This document shows positions 25,190 to 37,110 of a DNA stretch of 64,000 nucleotides, piece after piece. The number at the start of each line of letters is the position of its first letter. Positions within the stretch are counted from its first letter, which is position 1. Location: NCBI GenBank assembly GCA_011503125.2, contig WWBZ02000082.1:868001-932000 (forward strand), given 5' to 3'. The notes under the pieces were generated by a model. That model saw nothing but the letters and a program-made list of their open reading frames with translations, ran no database searches and was not told the DNA's origin. Made by a program: the position numbers and the translations under genes. Source of the stretch: Botryosphaeria dothidea. Lineage: Eukaryota > Ascomycota > Dothideomycetes > Botryosphaeriales > Botryosphaeriaceae.

Positions 25190-27164
25190 ATGGAAGAGCA
25201 CAAGGGCCCTGCTGGATCCTGGTCGAGGGAGGTGGCTCCACCCACGCCGGCAGAGCGTGATGGAGATGCGCCTCCCAAGTCCTTGAAGGTTGGTGTGACG
25301 AAACATCATCCGGCATATCGGCTTTAACTCACTGTCTCCAGCGTATCTTCAGCTTTCTACAACTACTCTTTCTGTCGTTGGCGTATATGCAGGGTTGGGA
25401 ATCGCCCATAGGGTGCGTATCGTAGACCTCTGGCATGTGAACAGGCAAGTGGAGAGATCCCGTGAACTCGGCTGAGCAAATGACAGGAATCTCTACACTG
25501 TCTTCTACAATGGAGGGCCTCAAGTCCTCTTCTGGGGAACTCTCATTGTGTGGGTTGGAGCAATGGCACAGGCGGCTTCTCTGGCAGAGATGTCATCAAT
25601 TCTGCCCATCGCTGGGGCTCAATATCATGTATGCTCTGCTCATTTCTTGGAATACTTCGAGGAGCTCTGCTGACATTTGACAAATCAGTGGACAGCTGCT
25701 CTGGCTCCAAATAGTTGTAGAAAGTTCATCACATGGATTCAAGGTACGATATATCCATTGCTGCTGTTGCGTCCAGGAACAGGAATTCACCTACAATGTC
25801 TTGCAAAGACAGAGCTCTTCTCGGAGTTCCGCTTGCCATTTAAACACCTCCAAGCTTGTAATTTCTTTTTTTTGGGCAAGGCAGAGAAAGCCAAAGCTTC
25901 AAAGACTGACCAAGACAGGGTGGTTGACATGGCTCGCATGGCTGGCCTTGCTTGCCAGCATCCTCAGCGTCACTGTCAACCTCATCCAGGGAGTCATCAT
26001 TCTCAATGATCCTGACATGTCCTTCGAGCCGTGGCAATCATTCCTCATGATGATGTGCATACTCTCCGTTCTTTACGTTGTCAACGTTTACTTCTTCTGG
26101 AGTGCGCCATGGTTTGAGCTCTTCAGCGGGATCTTCCACGTCGTGTTCTTCTTCGTATACATGGGGGTTCTCTTGGGCTTCACGAAGAACAAGCACTCTG
26201 CAGACTTTGTCTTCTTCAGCCGGGTGGATTCGTCAACTACTTCTGGGTGGGAGACTGGTGTAGTGTCCTGGCATCTTGGTCTCCTGACACCCATATGGAC
26301 TTTCAGCGGTGCGTTGAGAAGTTTGTCGAAAAGGTCATTTCTGCACTACTAATCCGCATATGCACAGGCTTCGACGCCGCCGTCCACCTCAGCGAAGAGA
26401 CCCGCAAAGCCAAGCTGGCAGTCCCGCGTGTGATATTCTGGAGCGTCTTCAGTAACGGCATCTTCGCCATCTGCATGATCATCGCCACGTTGTACTGCGC
26501 TGGCGATATCCTCGATGCGGCCCTCAATTCACCTTTCCCATTCGTCACCATTGCCCAGCAAGCCACAGGCTCCACCGCCGGCGCGACGTGGATGGGCATC
26601 GGCCTGATCTTCATGGCCTTCAGTGGCAGTCTCGGGTCCACGGTTTCCGTTTCCCGGTTAACCTGGGCATGGGCACGCGACCGCGGCTTCAGCCACGTCT
26701 CCCCTTTCTTCGCCGCCGTCAACGCCCGGCGGATCCCCGAGCGCGCCGTCGCGCTTTCGTCGGTGGCCACCGTGATCCTCTCCATCCCGAATGTCAAGTC
26801 TACCATCGCCTTCGCGGCTCTAACGTCGCTGTCGACGCTCGCGCTCTACCTGTCGTACGCTGTTGCCATTGCCTGCATGTTGCTTAACCGCTTTGGCGTT
26901 GGCTCAAGGCCTGCGGCTCTGGGTGACTGGAACTTGGGCCGCTGGGGCGTCTGCATCAACGCGTATGCCATCGTACACAGCTTGTACATGTCGTTTTGGC
27001 TGCCGTGGCCGAGCTCGAGGCCGACGAGTGCGGGGAGTATGAATTGGGCTGGGCCGATTACCGGGATTGTGCTGTTGGTCTCGGCGGCGGTGTATCCTTA
27101 TGCGAGGAAGAGATGGCGGGGCGTTGACGAAGTGGTGGTGGAGAAGGTGGTCAGAGAATCGTAG
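25190..27164 (+). CDS. APC-superfamily amino acid/GABA/choline-type permease (517 aa)
   Basis: Six exons: 25190-25288, 25342-25412, 25487-25628, 25689-25743, 25919-26308 and 26368-27164. All introns are GT-AG, the largest being 175 nt. About a dozen hydrophobic segments are present. Family hallmarks are AQAASLAEMSSILPIAGAQYH with WTAALAP (helix 3 region), GFDAAVHLSEETRKAKLAVPRVI (helix 6 region) and VSRLTWAWARDRGF with SVATVILSIPN. These match the fungal UGA4/HNM1-type group that imports GABA, choline or other amino-compounds at the plasma membrane; the substrate cannot be read from sequence. The first donor is GTTGGT, weaker than the others. The first loop is shorter than in most relatives, but the frame is intact. 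Confidence 0.88.
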
Positions 27165-27689
27165 GGCCGGCGGAAGACCAGGAGAAGGTGAAGTCAATGT
27201 GCGAGCGAGACAGCACGTGTGTTATAGCTATTTACCTCTTTACTTTGCCTTTCACGTGCTCCACTAATCGGACAGGCGCCCCGTGGTCGAACCGCTGCCT
27301 GCTTTTATAATCTGCCTCTCACCATCTTCCTCGCTACGGTCTTTCACACCAGTCTTCCACATTATCGCGAATGCACCACCGGTGTGTCTTACTTATCTTC
27401 GTCACCCTCGTCATAAGAAACGAACTTGCCTCTATACCGGCACGGTTAAGAATTCTATACTCTAAAGACTCGTATGTTATCGGCTTCACCTCCGCTCCCA
27501 GATCTTAACGTGGTTGCTTATGTCTCTAACAGACAGAGGCCATCTTCAATGGTCCACGATGCAGCTCAGACCCAAGAATGCTTCCATCTTCAAGTCTGAA
27601 CCACTGAATATCACGTTGCCCGATTTTGGGTCACTTCCGCCACACTGCCCTCCGCCACACTAGTGTGCGGACTGCGAGCAACATTTCCG
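27165..27689. other. Intergenic region
   Basis: 3' flank of the permease gene and 5' flank of the pseudogene. No gene or RNA recognised. No ATG suitable for the downstream coding remnant is present. Confidence 0.45.
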
Positions 27690-30078
27690 CGGTACTGAAT
27701 TCGAGTATTCCTTGGAGTATTCTTACAACAAGAGACTTTCCTACCATGAAGCCGAGTCTATCGTCGCAGGCCATGTCAAAAGCATCAAAGATGGCATAGC
27801 CTCGCTGCAGAACACTCTCGGCTCGTATGGCGACATACTTCTGAGTCGATGGAAGAAAAAGGGAAATCCTACCAAGCGCGAGGCGTGGCTTCACAAAGCA
27901 GATCCAGACATGTTCCAGCACCAGTGGTTCCTCCCCTACTTTTCCCGCCATTACGGCCATCTAGACGTCCTGCAGAAACGCAAGGAGCTTTGGCAAGTGC
28001 TTCGCTTGCCGTATCTCACCGTGGAGAGCTTGGCGGCCGACCCAAACAAGCTCATCGGCATACTTCATCACAGGGCTTACTCACTGCCGGAGGATTGGGT
28101 AGCTCACGACAGTAGACAGCTCAACTTTGGATGGTACAGTGGCCTCTTCGACCTGGACTTCTCCGATGTCTTTGTCACCATGCACGGGCCTCGCTGGGGG
28201 GAGCTCACTGAGTGGGATGAGGCTGCTGCTCATCGTTTTAGCATTGTTAGCTTTCCACGCGCAAGCCTGATCCTCGAGGCTCAGTCTACTCTGCTGAGCA
28301 TTCTCAACAGCATTGTGAAGCAGGTCTTGGTGAGCGCAGACGGGAGTCTCCCGACAGCCTCCGGCAAGACCAGGTGGATGGCAGCTATCGAAGACGGTTT
28401 CAAACACGCAAGCACCGTCGAACTTCGATCCCCCTACACTAATGGTGCCTTTTCCGCCCCTCGGAAATTCGACATCAACGAAATTTTGTCCATCGCACAC
28501 GCACGACTGGATGCTGCCATGGACCATCTCTGCCTCCTCCAGACCGATCCCTCTTACATGCGCTGGGCTCTGAACACCTACACCCTCGGAGAAATGGTTT
28601 GCAGAATGGGAAAAGATATGGAGCGCAACCTCAGCGTTGGAGAAATTCTTCGATGCGTGCAGGACGTGCAAAGGTGGCAGTGGCTTGTCGATGAATGCGA
28701 GTACCTCAAACAGCTTTACATCTCCTTTCGAGACTAAATCCATCCATCAGACCGGTTATCCCCAAAATACGACAGAACTCTGGGAGCCATCAGGTTGCTT
28801 GTCACCAATCAGGTCCTTCTCCAGGCCCAGCAAATAGAAATCGAATTTCCGCAGAAACCCGGGTTTTCCAAGGCATACAATTTTGAAAGTGCAGATAATG
28901 GTGGGGTGTATTGCCGGACGGAAGTAGCTCGACTGGACAACTTGTTCTGGGATGATACTTTGGAGTGGTTGATGATAAAGATGGTAGGAAACTTCCAGGA
29001 GCCAAATCACTACGATCAGGAGGTCCTGTTTGCCATTTTGAGGATCACCTACAGAAATCGACCACTGCTGAACGTGGCCGGCTGGATGCAAGAATTTACG
29101 CCAAAGTGGCCGACTTCTCAGCCTGGCATGAGATTCTCTACTTGATTGACAGCCATAGGCCGCTCGACACCAACCCATATACGGAGGACTTGAAGAAATC
29201 CGAATCCAACAGGAGCGTGTGGCGGTTCATGGCGGCGAAACAGCGGGAGCTGTCGACAGTTGAAATGTCGTGTCTGGCAGACCTTCTCGACCGGTTCCGG
29301 GAGGCTTCTTCTCCGCCACCAAAGCACGATACGAAGCTCTCCCTAGAGGTTCTGGACAAAAGCCGAGAAGCACTCACAGCTTTTTGGACAGCACTTCGAG
29401 ATGTTGAACGCGACACATGGAAAAGCCCAGAGCTCCTCCAGAAGGACTTGGATGAACACCTTCAAGTTCTTTCTCCTGCATCCTTCAGGGAATACACTCA
29501 AGTCATCGAAGCACAAAGAGCCGCACTCGCCTGTAGAGTCGAATCACAAACCAAGTCAAAATTGGAGCTGTCCTGTGAAGGCCCACAGACTGTGGGGCAC
29601 GAACGAAGATGACGTTGGCAAGCTCGGTAGGAGAGTCAAGACAAAGCTCAAGATGAGGCCCGCATCCGCGTCCGAACCGTCTGAAAAAGTGAAGTCGGAA
29701 CCGATATTTAAGAATCCTCTCCCGAAGGCGCAGCCTCTTCCCGCTCCAGCAGCTCTCAAAGCCCGCACCCTCGCAGTCTTCTCCCGCATGTTCCCCGAAC
29801 ATCCGGAGGAGACGCAGAAATCAGTTGACTGGGCGGATTTTGTGCTCCCAATGAACAACATGGGGTTCACGGCCCGACAGAACGGCGGCTCTGCCGTCAC
29901 GTTTGACAATGAGCAAGCCTCAAGAAAGATCGTCTTCCACAGGCCACATCCGATTGCGAAGATTGGGCCTGTCATGACACGGGCCATGGGATTCCGGTTG
30001 CGCAAATGGTTTGGCTGGAGCCGCAGCTATCTTGGACTGAGCGGAGTCTCTTGCGCAGGTAGCAAGGCGCAACACTAG
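27690..30078 (+). pseudogene. Decayed copy of a large fungal-specific uncharacterised gene
   Basis: A continuous protein-like sequence is broken in several places. It begins without an ATG (…EYSYNKRLSYHEAESIV) after a TAG at 27661-27663. It runs to an in-frame TAA at 28735-28737, after FRD. It then continues in the same frame (ALGAIRLL-like, DTLEWLMIKMVGNFQEP) to about 29040, where the frame shifts by one base between the segments ending LFAIL and starting EDHLQKSTTAERGRLD. A second shift lies between about 29560 and 29600, after which the last frame carries DWADFVLPMNNMGF and IVFHRPHPIAKIG. These blocks occur in the same order in a large multicopy fungal family of unknown function that I recognise by pattern (GHVKSIKDGIASLQ, then HGPRWGE, then HEPHP-like ends). 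None of the breaks has intron-like borders. The gene is probably dead. Confidence 0.75.
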
Positions 30079-31194
30079 CGGGAATGGTCTACGTCACTAC
30101 CTCCTGCAGGTCCTGCTTACGAGTGACGTAGCTTTTCAGATACTCACCGGTTGAATTGGATGGTGGCGAGCTGCGTTTGAGAACCAGCTTGAGAGCGAGG
30201 GCGAAAGAAGAAAACAAATTTCACGATTGGAGATTTGATTCGGGGAGGACACTTTGGTTTTCCAGGAGAATCCAAAGCTGCGGGGATTCTGCTCAAATAT
30301 CTTGACCAGACAGTTACATATTTGCTTTCCAGGAGGAAATCGAGAAGAGACTCAATCAATAGCCTTCTCTCTGGTAGTTGCACTTCTTGGCTTTCATAGC
30401 CCTAAAATACAAGGCTCTTTCCCCAGCGTGCCCCCATGGACCCGCTCCTTCCTGGCCCATCTCCTCAAAGGCCGACCCTCCCCATATATGCGCGGCGGGT
30501 GCAACTCACGACCGCAGACATCATCGCCATCACCATACATCACTATCCCACCCTCATGAGCCCTCCAAGATTGAAAAAATGCTCCTTTTTCATCCTCATT
30601 CTCTTCCTGATCTGCCTAGCCTTCCGTCACTCCACCAACAGCCATTCGATGAGCTCTCCGCGTGGCCCATCCTAGCCGTTCTCCCTCTTACAAGAGCCCG
30701 AAGCACTCCCTTTCAACATGCCCGGAGCCCAATAACGCGCACAAACAGTAAGCGCAAGCTTCTCCCTGCCCACTGAGCGTCCAGACGGCTGACAAACAAA
30801 ACAGGGTCAAATAGCCACAGCGTCGTGCCTGCCACCCGCTACCGTTGAGCGGATGTCGTGTGTTCGTGACGACGTTCTCTCGCTATGGATAATCGGCTTC
30901 ACACACGAGTTTTGAGCAGTCGCGCGCTCTGGGCCGGGTCCGGATTTCAAGGTCGAGCGGGAGGACGGCTGCGTGATGATAGATCCAAGGCTGTCAAGCA
31001 CATACTCACGAGCGAAGACGAACGGGAAAGAGCATGTTTGAACTTTTGAACATTTCATTCTTGATGGGATAGATCAACAAAATTCACACCCGAATATCCA
31101 GACAATTGTAACTCCAACTCCCCCAGTCCCATGCCTCCAGGAAAACGCCGCCCATATGCCAGAACTGGAACAATTACAGAAAGACTTCCCCTTC
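30079..31194. other. Convergent intergenic region
   Basis: Between the pseudogene and the 3' end of the coiled-coil gene. Small open frames only; none has a recognisable domain. Confidence 0.45.
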
Positions 31195-33202
31195 TCATGC
31201 CATATATGACGCCTCCTTCATGGCCCTCTTGTCCTTCTTCAGCGGACTGAACGTGAAACCATCCGCAGTCGTCAGCGTACCTCCCTGGGCGGCAGCCTTG
31301 CCCTTTAGTCCCATACTCTTGTTCAGAGCTCTTGCCGCAAACAAGCCACGGCCGGGAATCGGCTTCGCGGGGCGAACATCCTCATCGTCCATGTCGAAGA
31401 GCGTGGGCTTGCCGAGGACACTGTTCTCGCCACCGCCGAGCTTGCGCTTCTTCTTCTTGGTGGGCTCATCGTCATCGTTGAAGGCCGGGAACGACGCCAA
31501 TGACTTCCGTGGCTCCTTGGATACGGGCTTGAGCTTCGGCTTGAGAGTTGTGACGATGGTGATATCCTTTGCCTTCGTGCCAGCAAGCTTCTCGTTCTCC
31601 TTTTGCTGGGCAGGCTGCGGTTGCGGCGGGGTATTCTCTTGCTCTTCGTTGTCCTCCTCGCTTCCCTCTTCCGTGACCTTCTGCAACGAGGGCGCCGCGG
31701 CTTTCTGGCGCTTCGACGTAGGCTTGCTGGTCGGCTTGTTGGTCGATACAGGCGCGAGAGGCTTGGGCTTGGGGGCGGCAGCCTTCTTGCCTTTAGTCTT
31801 TGCAGTTGGTGTTGATTGAGCAGCGACGACCTCCTCAGTCTTGTCGCCCTCATGCTCCGAATCTTCTGCAACTTCTTGAATAGGGCTGTCGGGAGCAACG
31901 CTGGCTGTGCGATTGAGGAATGGGGTGATAGAAAAGGTGGACTTGTCACCGGGAGCGGCAGTGCGAGACCTCTTAGCAGCTTGGCCGTCTCCAGGAGTAC
32001 CAAGGGTGGTGGCATCGAGGTCCATCTGGGCGATGCGCTTGCGGGGGTTCTTCGATGGCCTGGGGGCCTCCTCAATGCTCGGTCTGGCGGTGGCAGCCGT
32101 TTGGGCCTTCTGAAGCTCAGTCTGGACCTCCTTCAGCTTTTCCTTGGTCGTCTTGAGTTTGGCCTTGTAGGCTTCGGCGCGCTCAGTTGCGAGCGAAACC
32201 CGGGCGTCATTGTCCATCTGGGTCTTGTAGATCGCTTTTTCAGCCTTCTCCCGTTCGCGCTTCTCATTGGCCATTTCCTTCTTGAGCTCCTCGATCTCGC
32301 GCTTACCCTCTACCAGCTCCTGCTTGAGGTCGTCAATCTTTGCGTTCTCCTTGGCCTCTTGTCCCGCCTTCTTCTGTTCCTTGGACTGGGCGCGTTCTGC
32401 GGCCTTTTTCTCCGCTTCAATCTCGCGCTGGGCCTTTCCGATTTCCTTCTCTGCCTTCTCGCGTTCGCGCTTTTCCGTGGCCAGTTGCTTCTCGAGCTCA
32501 TTGATCTGGTTCTGGTGATCGGTATCTCGTTCACTCTGCTTCTCAGAGCGCGCAATGGCGCGTTGAGCAGCGCGTTTTTCGTTCTCCAACTCGACTTCGA
32601 GGGTGTTCAACTGGCGCTGCAACGACAGCTTCTCGGAAATCAGGCCTTCATGGGCGGCGACTTGGGATCTAAGATGCTCCAGCTCGGGCTTCAGAGTAGA
32701 CAGCTCGCGGGACAGGGCCAGCTTCTCGGTCAGGATCTTGTTAGAGTCAGTGGAGATGGTCTCCATGGAGGCGAGTTCGGCCTGGTGGCGTGTTAGCTAT
32801 GGCAGGCCAAGGCGGCGGGTGGTGACGGACCTTCATGTTCTCAGCCTCGCGCATCTTCATGCGCAGTTGATTGGAGATGCGCTGGATGTCGGCGTCTCTC
32901 TTGCGCAGCTGGGCAAGGGCGTCGTCGAGGGTGGTCTCTAGCTTGTCGGAGCGCTGTTCCTCCTCCTGCAGCTGGTCCTGCAGGTCATCGTTCTCGTCCT
33001 CCAGCAACAGTATTTGGAAGCGCAGCTTGCGGATCTCCTCGTCCTTGTTGACGGACTCGACAATGCGCTGGCTGCGTTCGAGTTCGAGCTCGCATTCGGC
33101 GGTGCGGAGGGCCTGTTGCAACTACGCGGGGTCAGAACGGGCAGGAGGGCGACGGAGGAGGCGACTTACCTCTGCAACGTCGCTGTCTGGATGGGCGGCC
33201 AT
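31195..33202 (-). CDS. Coiled-coil, probably nuclear protein of unknown function (636 aa)
   Basis: Three exons: 33202-33170, 33121-32831 and 32781-31195. The second donor is GTCCGT, weaker than consensus, yet frames join exactly. Residues 1-330 are an almost unbroken coiled coil with Leu/Glu/Lys heptads (KLRFQILLLEDENDDLQDQL; EKLSLQRQLNTLEVELENEK). The C-terminal half is disordered and basic, with candidate nuclear signals (NPRKRIAQ, KKKKRKLGG) and Ser/Thr-Pro sites. It ends in a conserved-looking block (GRGLFAARALNKSMGLKG, then DGFTFSPLKKDKR). The layout resembles fungal chromosome- or spindle-associated coiled-coil proteins, but I cannot name it. It shares a very short promoter with the OST3/OST6 gene. 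Confidence 0.85.
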
Positions 33203-33435
33203 TTTGCGCGCCATGCAAACGTGGGAACGGTGGTGCGGTAAGGATAGCGTGGTGGTGTTGTGGTGGACGGGAAGCGGAGCGAGCGGGCGCGGGCGCATGT
33301 AAACAATGGCAGCTAGCCTGTCGCTCCCCCGGCGATGGATCCGCCCCGAAGCTCTCCCGAAAGGCTACGTACATACATAGTAGCTGACGACGCCGGCAGC
33401 TCCTGCGCGACACGCCCTCAACCACCCAATTCACC
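33203..33435. promoter_or_regulatory. Compact bidirectional promoter (233 bp)
   Basis: The start codons of the coiled-coil gene (-) and the OST3/OST6 gene (+) lie only 233 bp apart, so both core promoters must fit here. The sequence is GC-rich with no obvious TATA box. Confidence 0.7.
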
Positions 33436-34578
33436 ATGCGGTTCCTGTCGCTCTTTACCCAGCTGCTGCTGCCATTGACGGCATTGGCCGCCAAAAAGGC
33501 CGCCGACCAAGACCGCTTCCAGTCCTTCCGCGCCCAGCCCACGCCCATCAAGCTCGACGATGCCTCCTACAACGATTTGACCTCCGCCCCGCGCGACTAC
33601 CCCGTCGCCGTGCTTCTGACTGCTCTCGAGCCGCGCTTTGGCTGTGTGATGTGCCAGGAATTCCAGTCCGAATGGAACCTGCTGGCTAAGAGCTGGACCA
33701 AGGGCGACAAGGACGCCGACAGCCGTCTGCTTTTTGGTACCATCGACTTTGTCGATGGCAAGGCCACTTTCCAATCCGTATGCATTGATGTGCCGCCTGC
33801 TCTGCCTGCAATTGCTGATTCTGTGCCCAGCTCATGCTCCAAACCGCCCCCGTTCTTCTGCTTTTCCACCCGACTTCCGGCCCCAATGCCCGCGCTGACA
33901 TCCAGCCCAAGCGCTTCGATTTTGCCATGGGGTATGCTCGATATTGGCTCCGTCTACAGCCGTGATACTGACTGTCGACACAGCCCCCAGTCTGCTGATG
34001 GCATCCACGCCTGGATCTCTCGTAACCTCCCCGAGGGCCCGCACCCTCCGATTATCCGCCCCATCAACTACGTGAAGATCGTCTCTGTCACCACCGCAGT
34101 CCTCGGCCTGATCACCTTCATCACTGTCGCCGCCCCCTATATTCTCCCTGTTATCCAGAACCGCAACCTGTGGGCTGCCTTCAGCTTGATCATGGTGCTC
34201 CTCTTCACCAGCGGCCACATGTTCAATCACATTCGGAAGGTGCCGTATGTTGCTGGGGATGGAAAAGGCGGGATTAGCTACTTTGCCGGCGGTTTCCAGA
34301 ACCAATTCGGCATGGAGACGCAAATCGTCGCTGCTGTTTGTGAGTTGCCACGCCCGTCTCTCCCGCTTTTTCGGCTTCGATGTACTAATTGTCTAGATGG
34401 TGTTCTCTCCTTTGCAACCATCTCGCTCGCTCTCAAGGTCCCCCGCATTGCCAGCCCAAAGACTCAGCAGACGGCTGTCCTCGTTTGGGGTGGTCTGCTT
34501 TTCTTGATGTACAGCTTCCTCCTCAGCGTTTTCAGGGTCAAGAACGGCGGCTACCCCTTCTACTTGCCTCCTTTCTAG
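33436..34578 (+). CDS. OST3: Oligosaccharyltransferase subunit OST3/OST6 (326 aa)
   Basis: Four exons: 33436-33777, 33831-33931, 33984-34339 and 34397-34578. This is the thioredoxin-fold subunit of the ER oligosaccharyltransferase, which holds substrate proteins by mixed disulphides during N-glycosylation. A signal peptide (MRFLSLFTQLLLPLTALAA) leads into a lumenal thioredoxin domain with the active CxxC at Cys70-Cys73 (GCVMCQEF). Four membrane helices follow (VSVTTAVLGLITFITVAAPY; LWAAFSLIMVLLFTSGHMFN; YGVLSFATISLAL; LVWGGLLFLMYSFLLSVF). The MFNHIRKVPY motif and the PFYLPPF-type end are typical of the family. Symbol OST3 is used for the combined OST3/OST6 orthologue of filamentous fungi. Confidence 0.95.
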   Translation: MRFLSLFTQLLLPLTALAAKKAADQDRFQSFRAQPTPIKLDDASYNDLTSAPRDYPVAVLLTALEPRFGCVMCQEFQSEWNLLAKSWTKGDKDADSRLLFGTIDFVDGKATFQSVCIDVPPALPAIADSVPSSCSKPPPFFCFSTRLPAPMPALTSSPSASILPWGMLDIGSVYSRDTDCRHSPQSADGIHAWISRNLPEGPHPPIIRPINYVKIVSVTTAVLGLITFITVAAPYILPVIQNRNLWAAFSLIMVLLFTSGHMFNHIRKVPYVAGDGKGGISYFAGGFQNQFGMETQIVAAVCELPRPSLPLFRLRCTNCLDGVLSFATISLALKVPRIASPKTQQTAVLVWGGLLFLMYSFLLSVFRVKNGGYPFYLPPF

Positions 34579-35330
34579 GCCGAGCAAGAAAGTGAAAATT
34601 CATCCATGTAGCGTGACCTTGAGCCCGTGAGCTTTTGCAGGTGAAAAGACAAAAATGTCGAAGGGAGAAGGCCCCGGTGCACTAGGAACGCAGTGGCAGT
34701 GCATTGGCGGGGATCAGGAGACTTTGGACTGGTTCCGAGAAAAGATAAATAGTGAATGGAATATTTGGAAAGGCACCCATCTCGTGATGCAAATTCGCAA
34801 AGCATTGCTGGCGGGCTCCAGTCCCAACCTGATTTGCTACCGTTTCTCACGGGACCTCATATTTGTTATTATGTTCGTTACGTCGTAACATGACATGCGC
34901 CGGAAGCTTCCACCGAAGCGCGCATGTATACATACCTTTTCCAAGCAGGCACAAGAGCAAAGCTTCCAATGCAGAGGAACAATCTAGTCCAGACTACTAA
35001 GTCGCTTCAGCGTCATCCATACGGTCCCATGGGGGTTGAAACCTTCGATCGGACACAAATGCATTGAACTTCTGGTGGCAAGGCTATCCAGATAGATGCT
35101 TCGGCTCACTCTTCTTTTCCTCTTGGCCTGTCCACGACAATGTCGCATTTGGTGCCAACTGTCGCGACAGCAGCACCACTGTGTAAATCTGCTCGTTCAT
35201 CCCCATGCGAATGGGGGCAAAACGATACACGATCATTGGCTATTATCCGTCTTCTGAGGGGTTCGATTGGTTTGCACTAGGCACGTCAGAATTTTTTACT
35301 TTGTACATATATGTATTAGGCAACTTGCCG
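34579..35330. other. Intergenic region
   Basis: 3' flank of the OST3 gene. No gene recognised. Confidence 0.45.
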
Positions 35331-35840
35331 ACTTAACAACAGCATGGGTCTGTGGTTTAGTGGGTTAGTTCACCTCATGATCGACCTACCAGCGAAATCG
35401 ATCTAATCCTTAACGGCAGTATAATACTCCCTTAGCATTACTAATGCTGTCTCCACAATTGGGAGTGGTCCGGGGTTCGGTTAGTGTCTCCATGTTCGAA
35501 TTCTGCCAACATCATATTAATATCTACAATAGATTCCCCGCGGATCCAACAGAAACTGGTTCAATTCCGATGTTATACAAATTTTTTTAATTTTGCTATA
35601 GATGTTTTTTTCTTAGTAAGCTATAGGGCAGCGGAAGCTAAGGAACGTATAAGGTTACTATAGCACTAAGCAGCCGAGGGGTTTCGTGTAGGGACGAAAA
35701 GGGAGGGAGTAAATTTCGGGCACGGGGAAGAGGGGTAGCTGCCCGATTTTGGGAAGGAGGCCGAACGTGAAAATCGGGGCATGGTCCCGGGTTCGATTCT
35801 CGACAGTTCCGTCATTACTTGTTAAACTCCAGTGTAGTGC
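35331..35840. repeat. AT-rich patch with tRNA-like fragments, possible decayed SINE
   Basis: More AT-rich than its surroundings. It carries several pieces resembling Pol III promoter boxes: an A-box-like TTTAGTGGGTTAGTTC near 35358, B-box-like stretches TCCGGGGTTCGG near 35470, TGTTCGAATTC near 35492 and CCCGGGTTCGATTCTCG near 35787. A T-rich run lies near 35847. No complete cloverleaf can be drawn, so this is not called as a tRNA gene. A tRNA-derived short interspersed element or degraded tRNA copies fit best. Confidence 0.35.
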
Positions 35841-37110
35841 CTTCTTTTTTTTTTTTTAGATGCTTTTTTGGCAACAGGGTAGGTAGTCTGGGAGGCTTTT
35901 CGTTGTTCAGGGGAGAAGTTGAAATGGCTGACTCGTAGAAAGGCAACGACTTCGTTTTGAGCTAAATGGAAAGCCGGCTTTATCGCCAAACTTATGTACA
36001 ATCTATGTGTTGGAATCATTGCTTACCTGTTTTGTATATCGTTGAGTGTCTTGTCAAGTAAACAAGTGGATGCACCAGAGGAACTGACTGCATTGGATGT
36101 TGCAAAAGCAAAACTCGTCATGAGGTTGACACACGTCAGTATCATGTTGACTCGGTCTAGTGCTTGCAAAATGGCCAACATCAATAAAAGTTAACTCCGG
36201 GGCCAAACTGCTGCCAGGCCTCGGACAGGAAACTTGGGGTCCATGCAAAGGATATTTGCGATGGTGTGTGGGGGTTCGTGATGCGCCAATCAGAGACGAG
36301 GCGAATGCCATTGTCACAACACCTCCGCACCGCTGCCACGCCTTCCATCTCATATACTCCCCTCTTGAGTCAAGATTTCCTTTCTTGCTCAGATCTCATT
36401 TCGTCGCGCTCATCCGGAAATCTTGGACTCAGGACGTTGATCAACCGACTCACTGGCTTAACACGTCGTGAAGGGCTTCCCTGTCCTGTTGATCCCGTAG
36501 AACCATATTCAGCAACGCGGAACCAAATACCATGACAAGGCTGTACGGGACTTACTGGGCATCCGGCTTCTTCGACGTCGCCGACCATGGCAACGGCCGG
36601 CAAACGACACTATCGACATTGCCGTCCGCGAACATCCGAGTGAAAGCAAATACTGAACGCATTTCCCTTCAGGAACGTCCCGTCTCTTTTGATTACTGTC
36701 ATGCCTGTTTCTGTTATATTCCATCTCCACAGGCTCGGTGCGACGATGTGACTGCCCTGCTCAGATTCGAAAAAGAATGTCGCATCGAGGGGCTCTGCGC
36801 AGTGCGGCTTGCTTGGCGGTTCGTCGTTCCGGCTGGGTTGAAAGTTTATTTGCATCTCGCTTCAGGCGACATGCTAACCGGCGCTCTCCGTAGCAATGTC
36901 TTTGCCCACCGGATGCACGGGGTTCGCGAAGCCAGCTTTCCGGATCAGGACTGAGTTTTATGATGGAAAAGCAAATGCCTGCAAGGGACATAGCCTCAGG
37001 GCGGGGGGGGGGGGGGCACCGGGAATTCGCTAGCATATTTAAGAGATGCCAGGCGCATTCACTGTTGGATTCTGCGGTAATTCCGAGGTCATATTTTGCG
37101 CAGACTCACC
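35841..37110. other. Gene-free stretch with a 14-base G run
   Basis: No convincing coding frame. A run of 14 G lies at 37003-37016, about 95 bp before the next start codon. Confidence 0.45.

Noticed and set aside
31220..32796. Long plus-strand frames opposite the coiled-coil gene
   Set aside because: Mirror frames of a Lys/Glu-rich coding strand; Leu/Ser-rich translations are an antisense artefact.
35340..35480. Possible tRNA gene
   Set aside because: A-box- and B-box-like pieces exist but acceptor and anticodon stems cannot be paired; reported as a repeat remnant instead.
36532..36954. 140-residue ATG frame
   Set aside because: No conserved features, no splice extension and shadow frames on the other strand.
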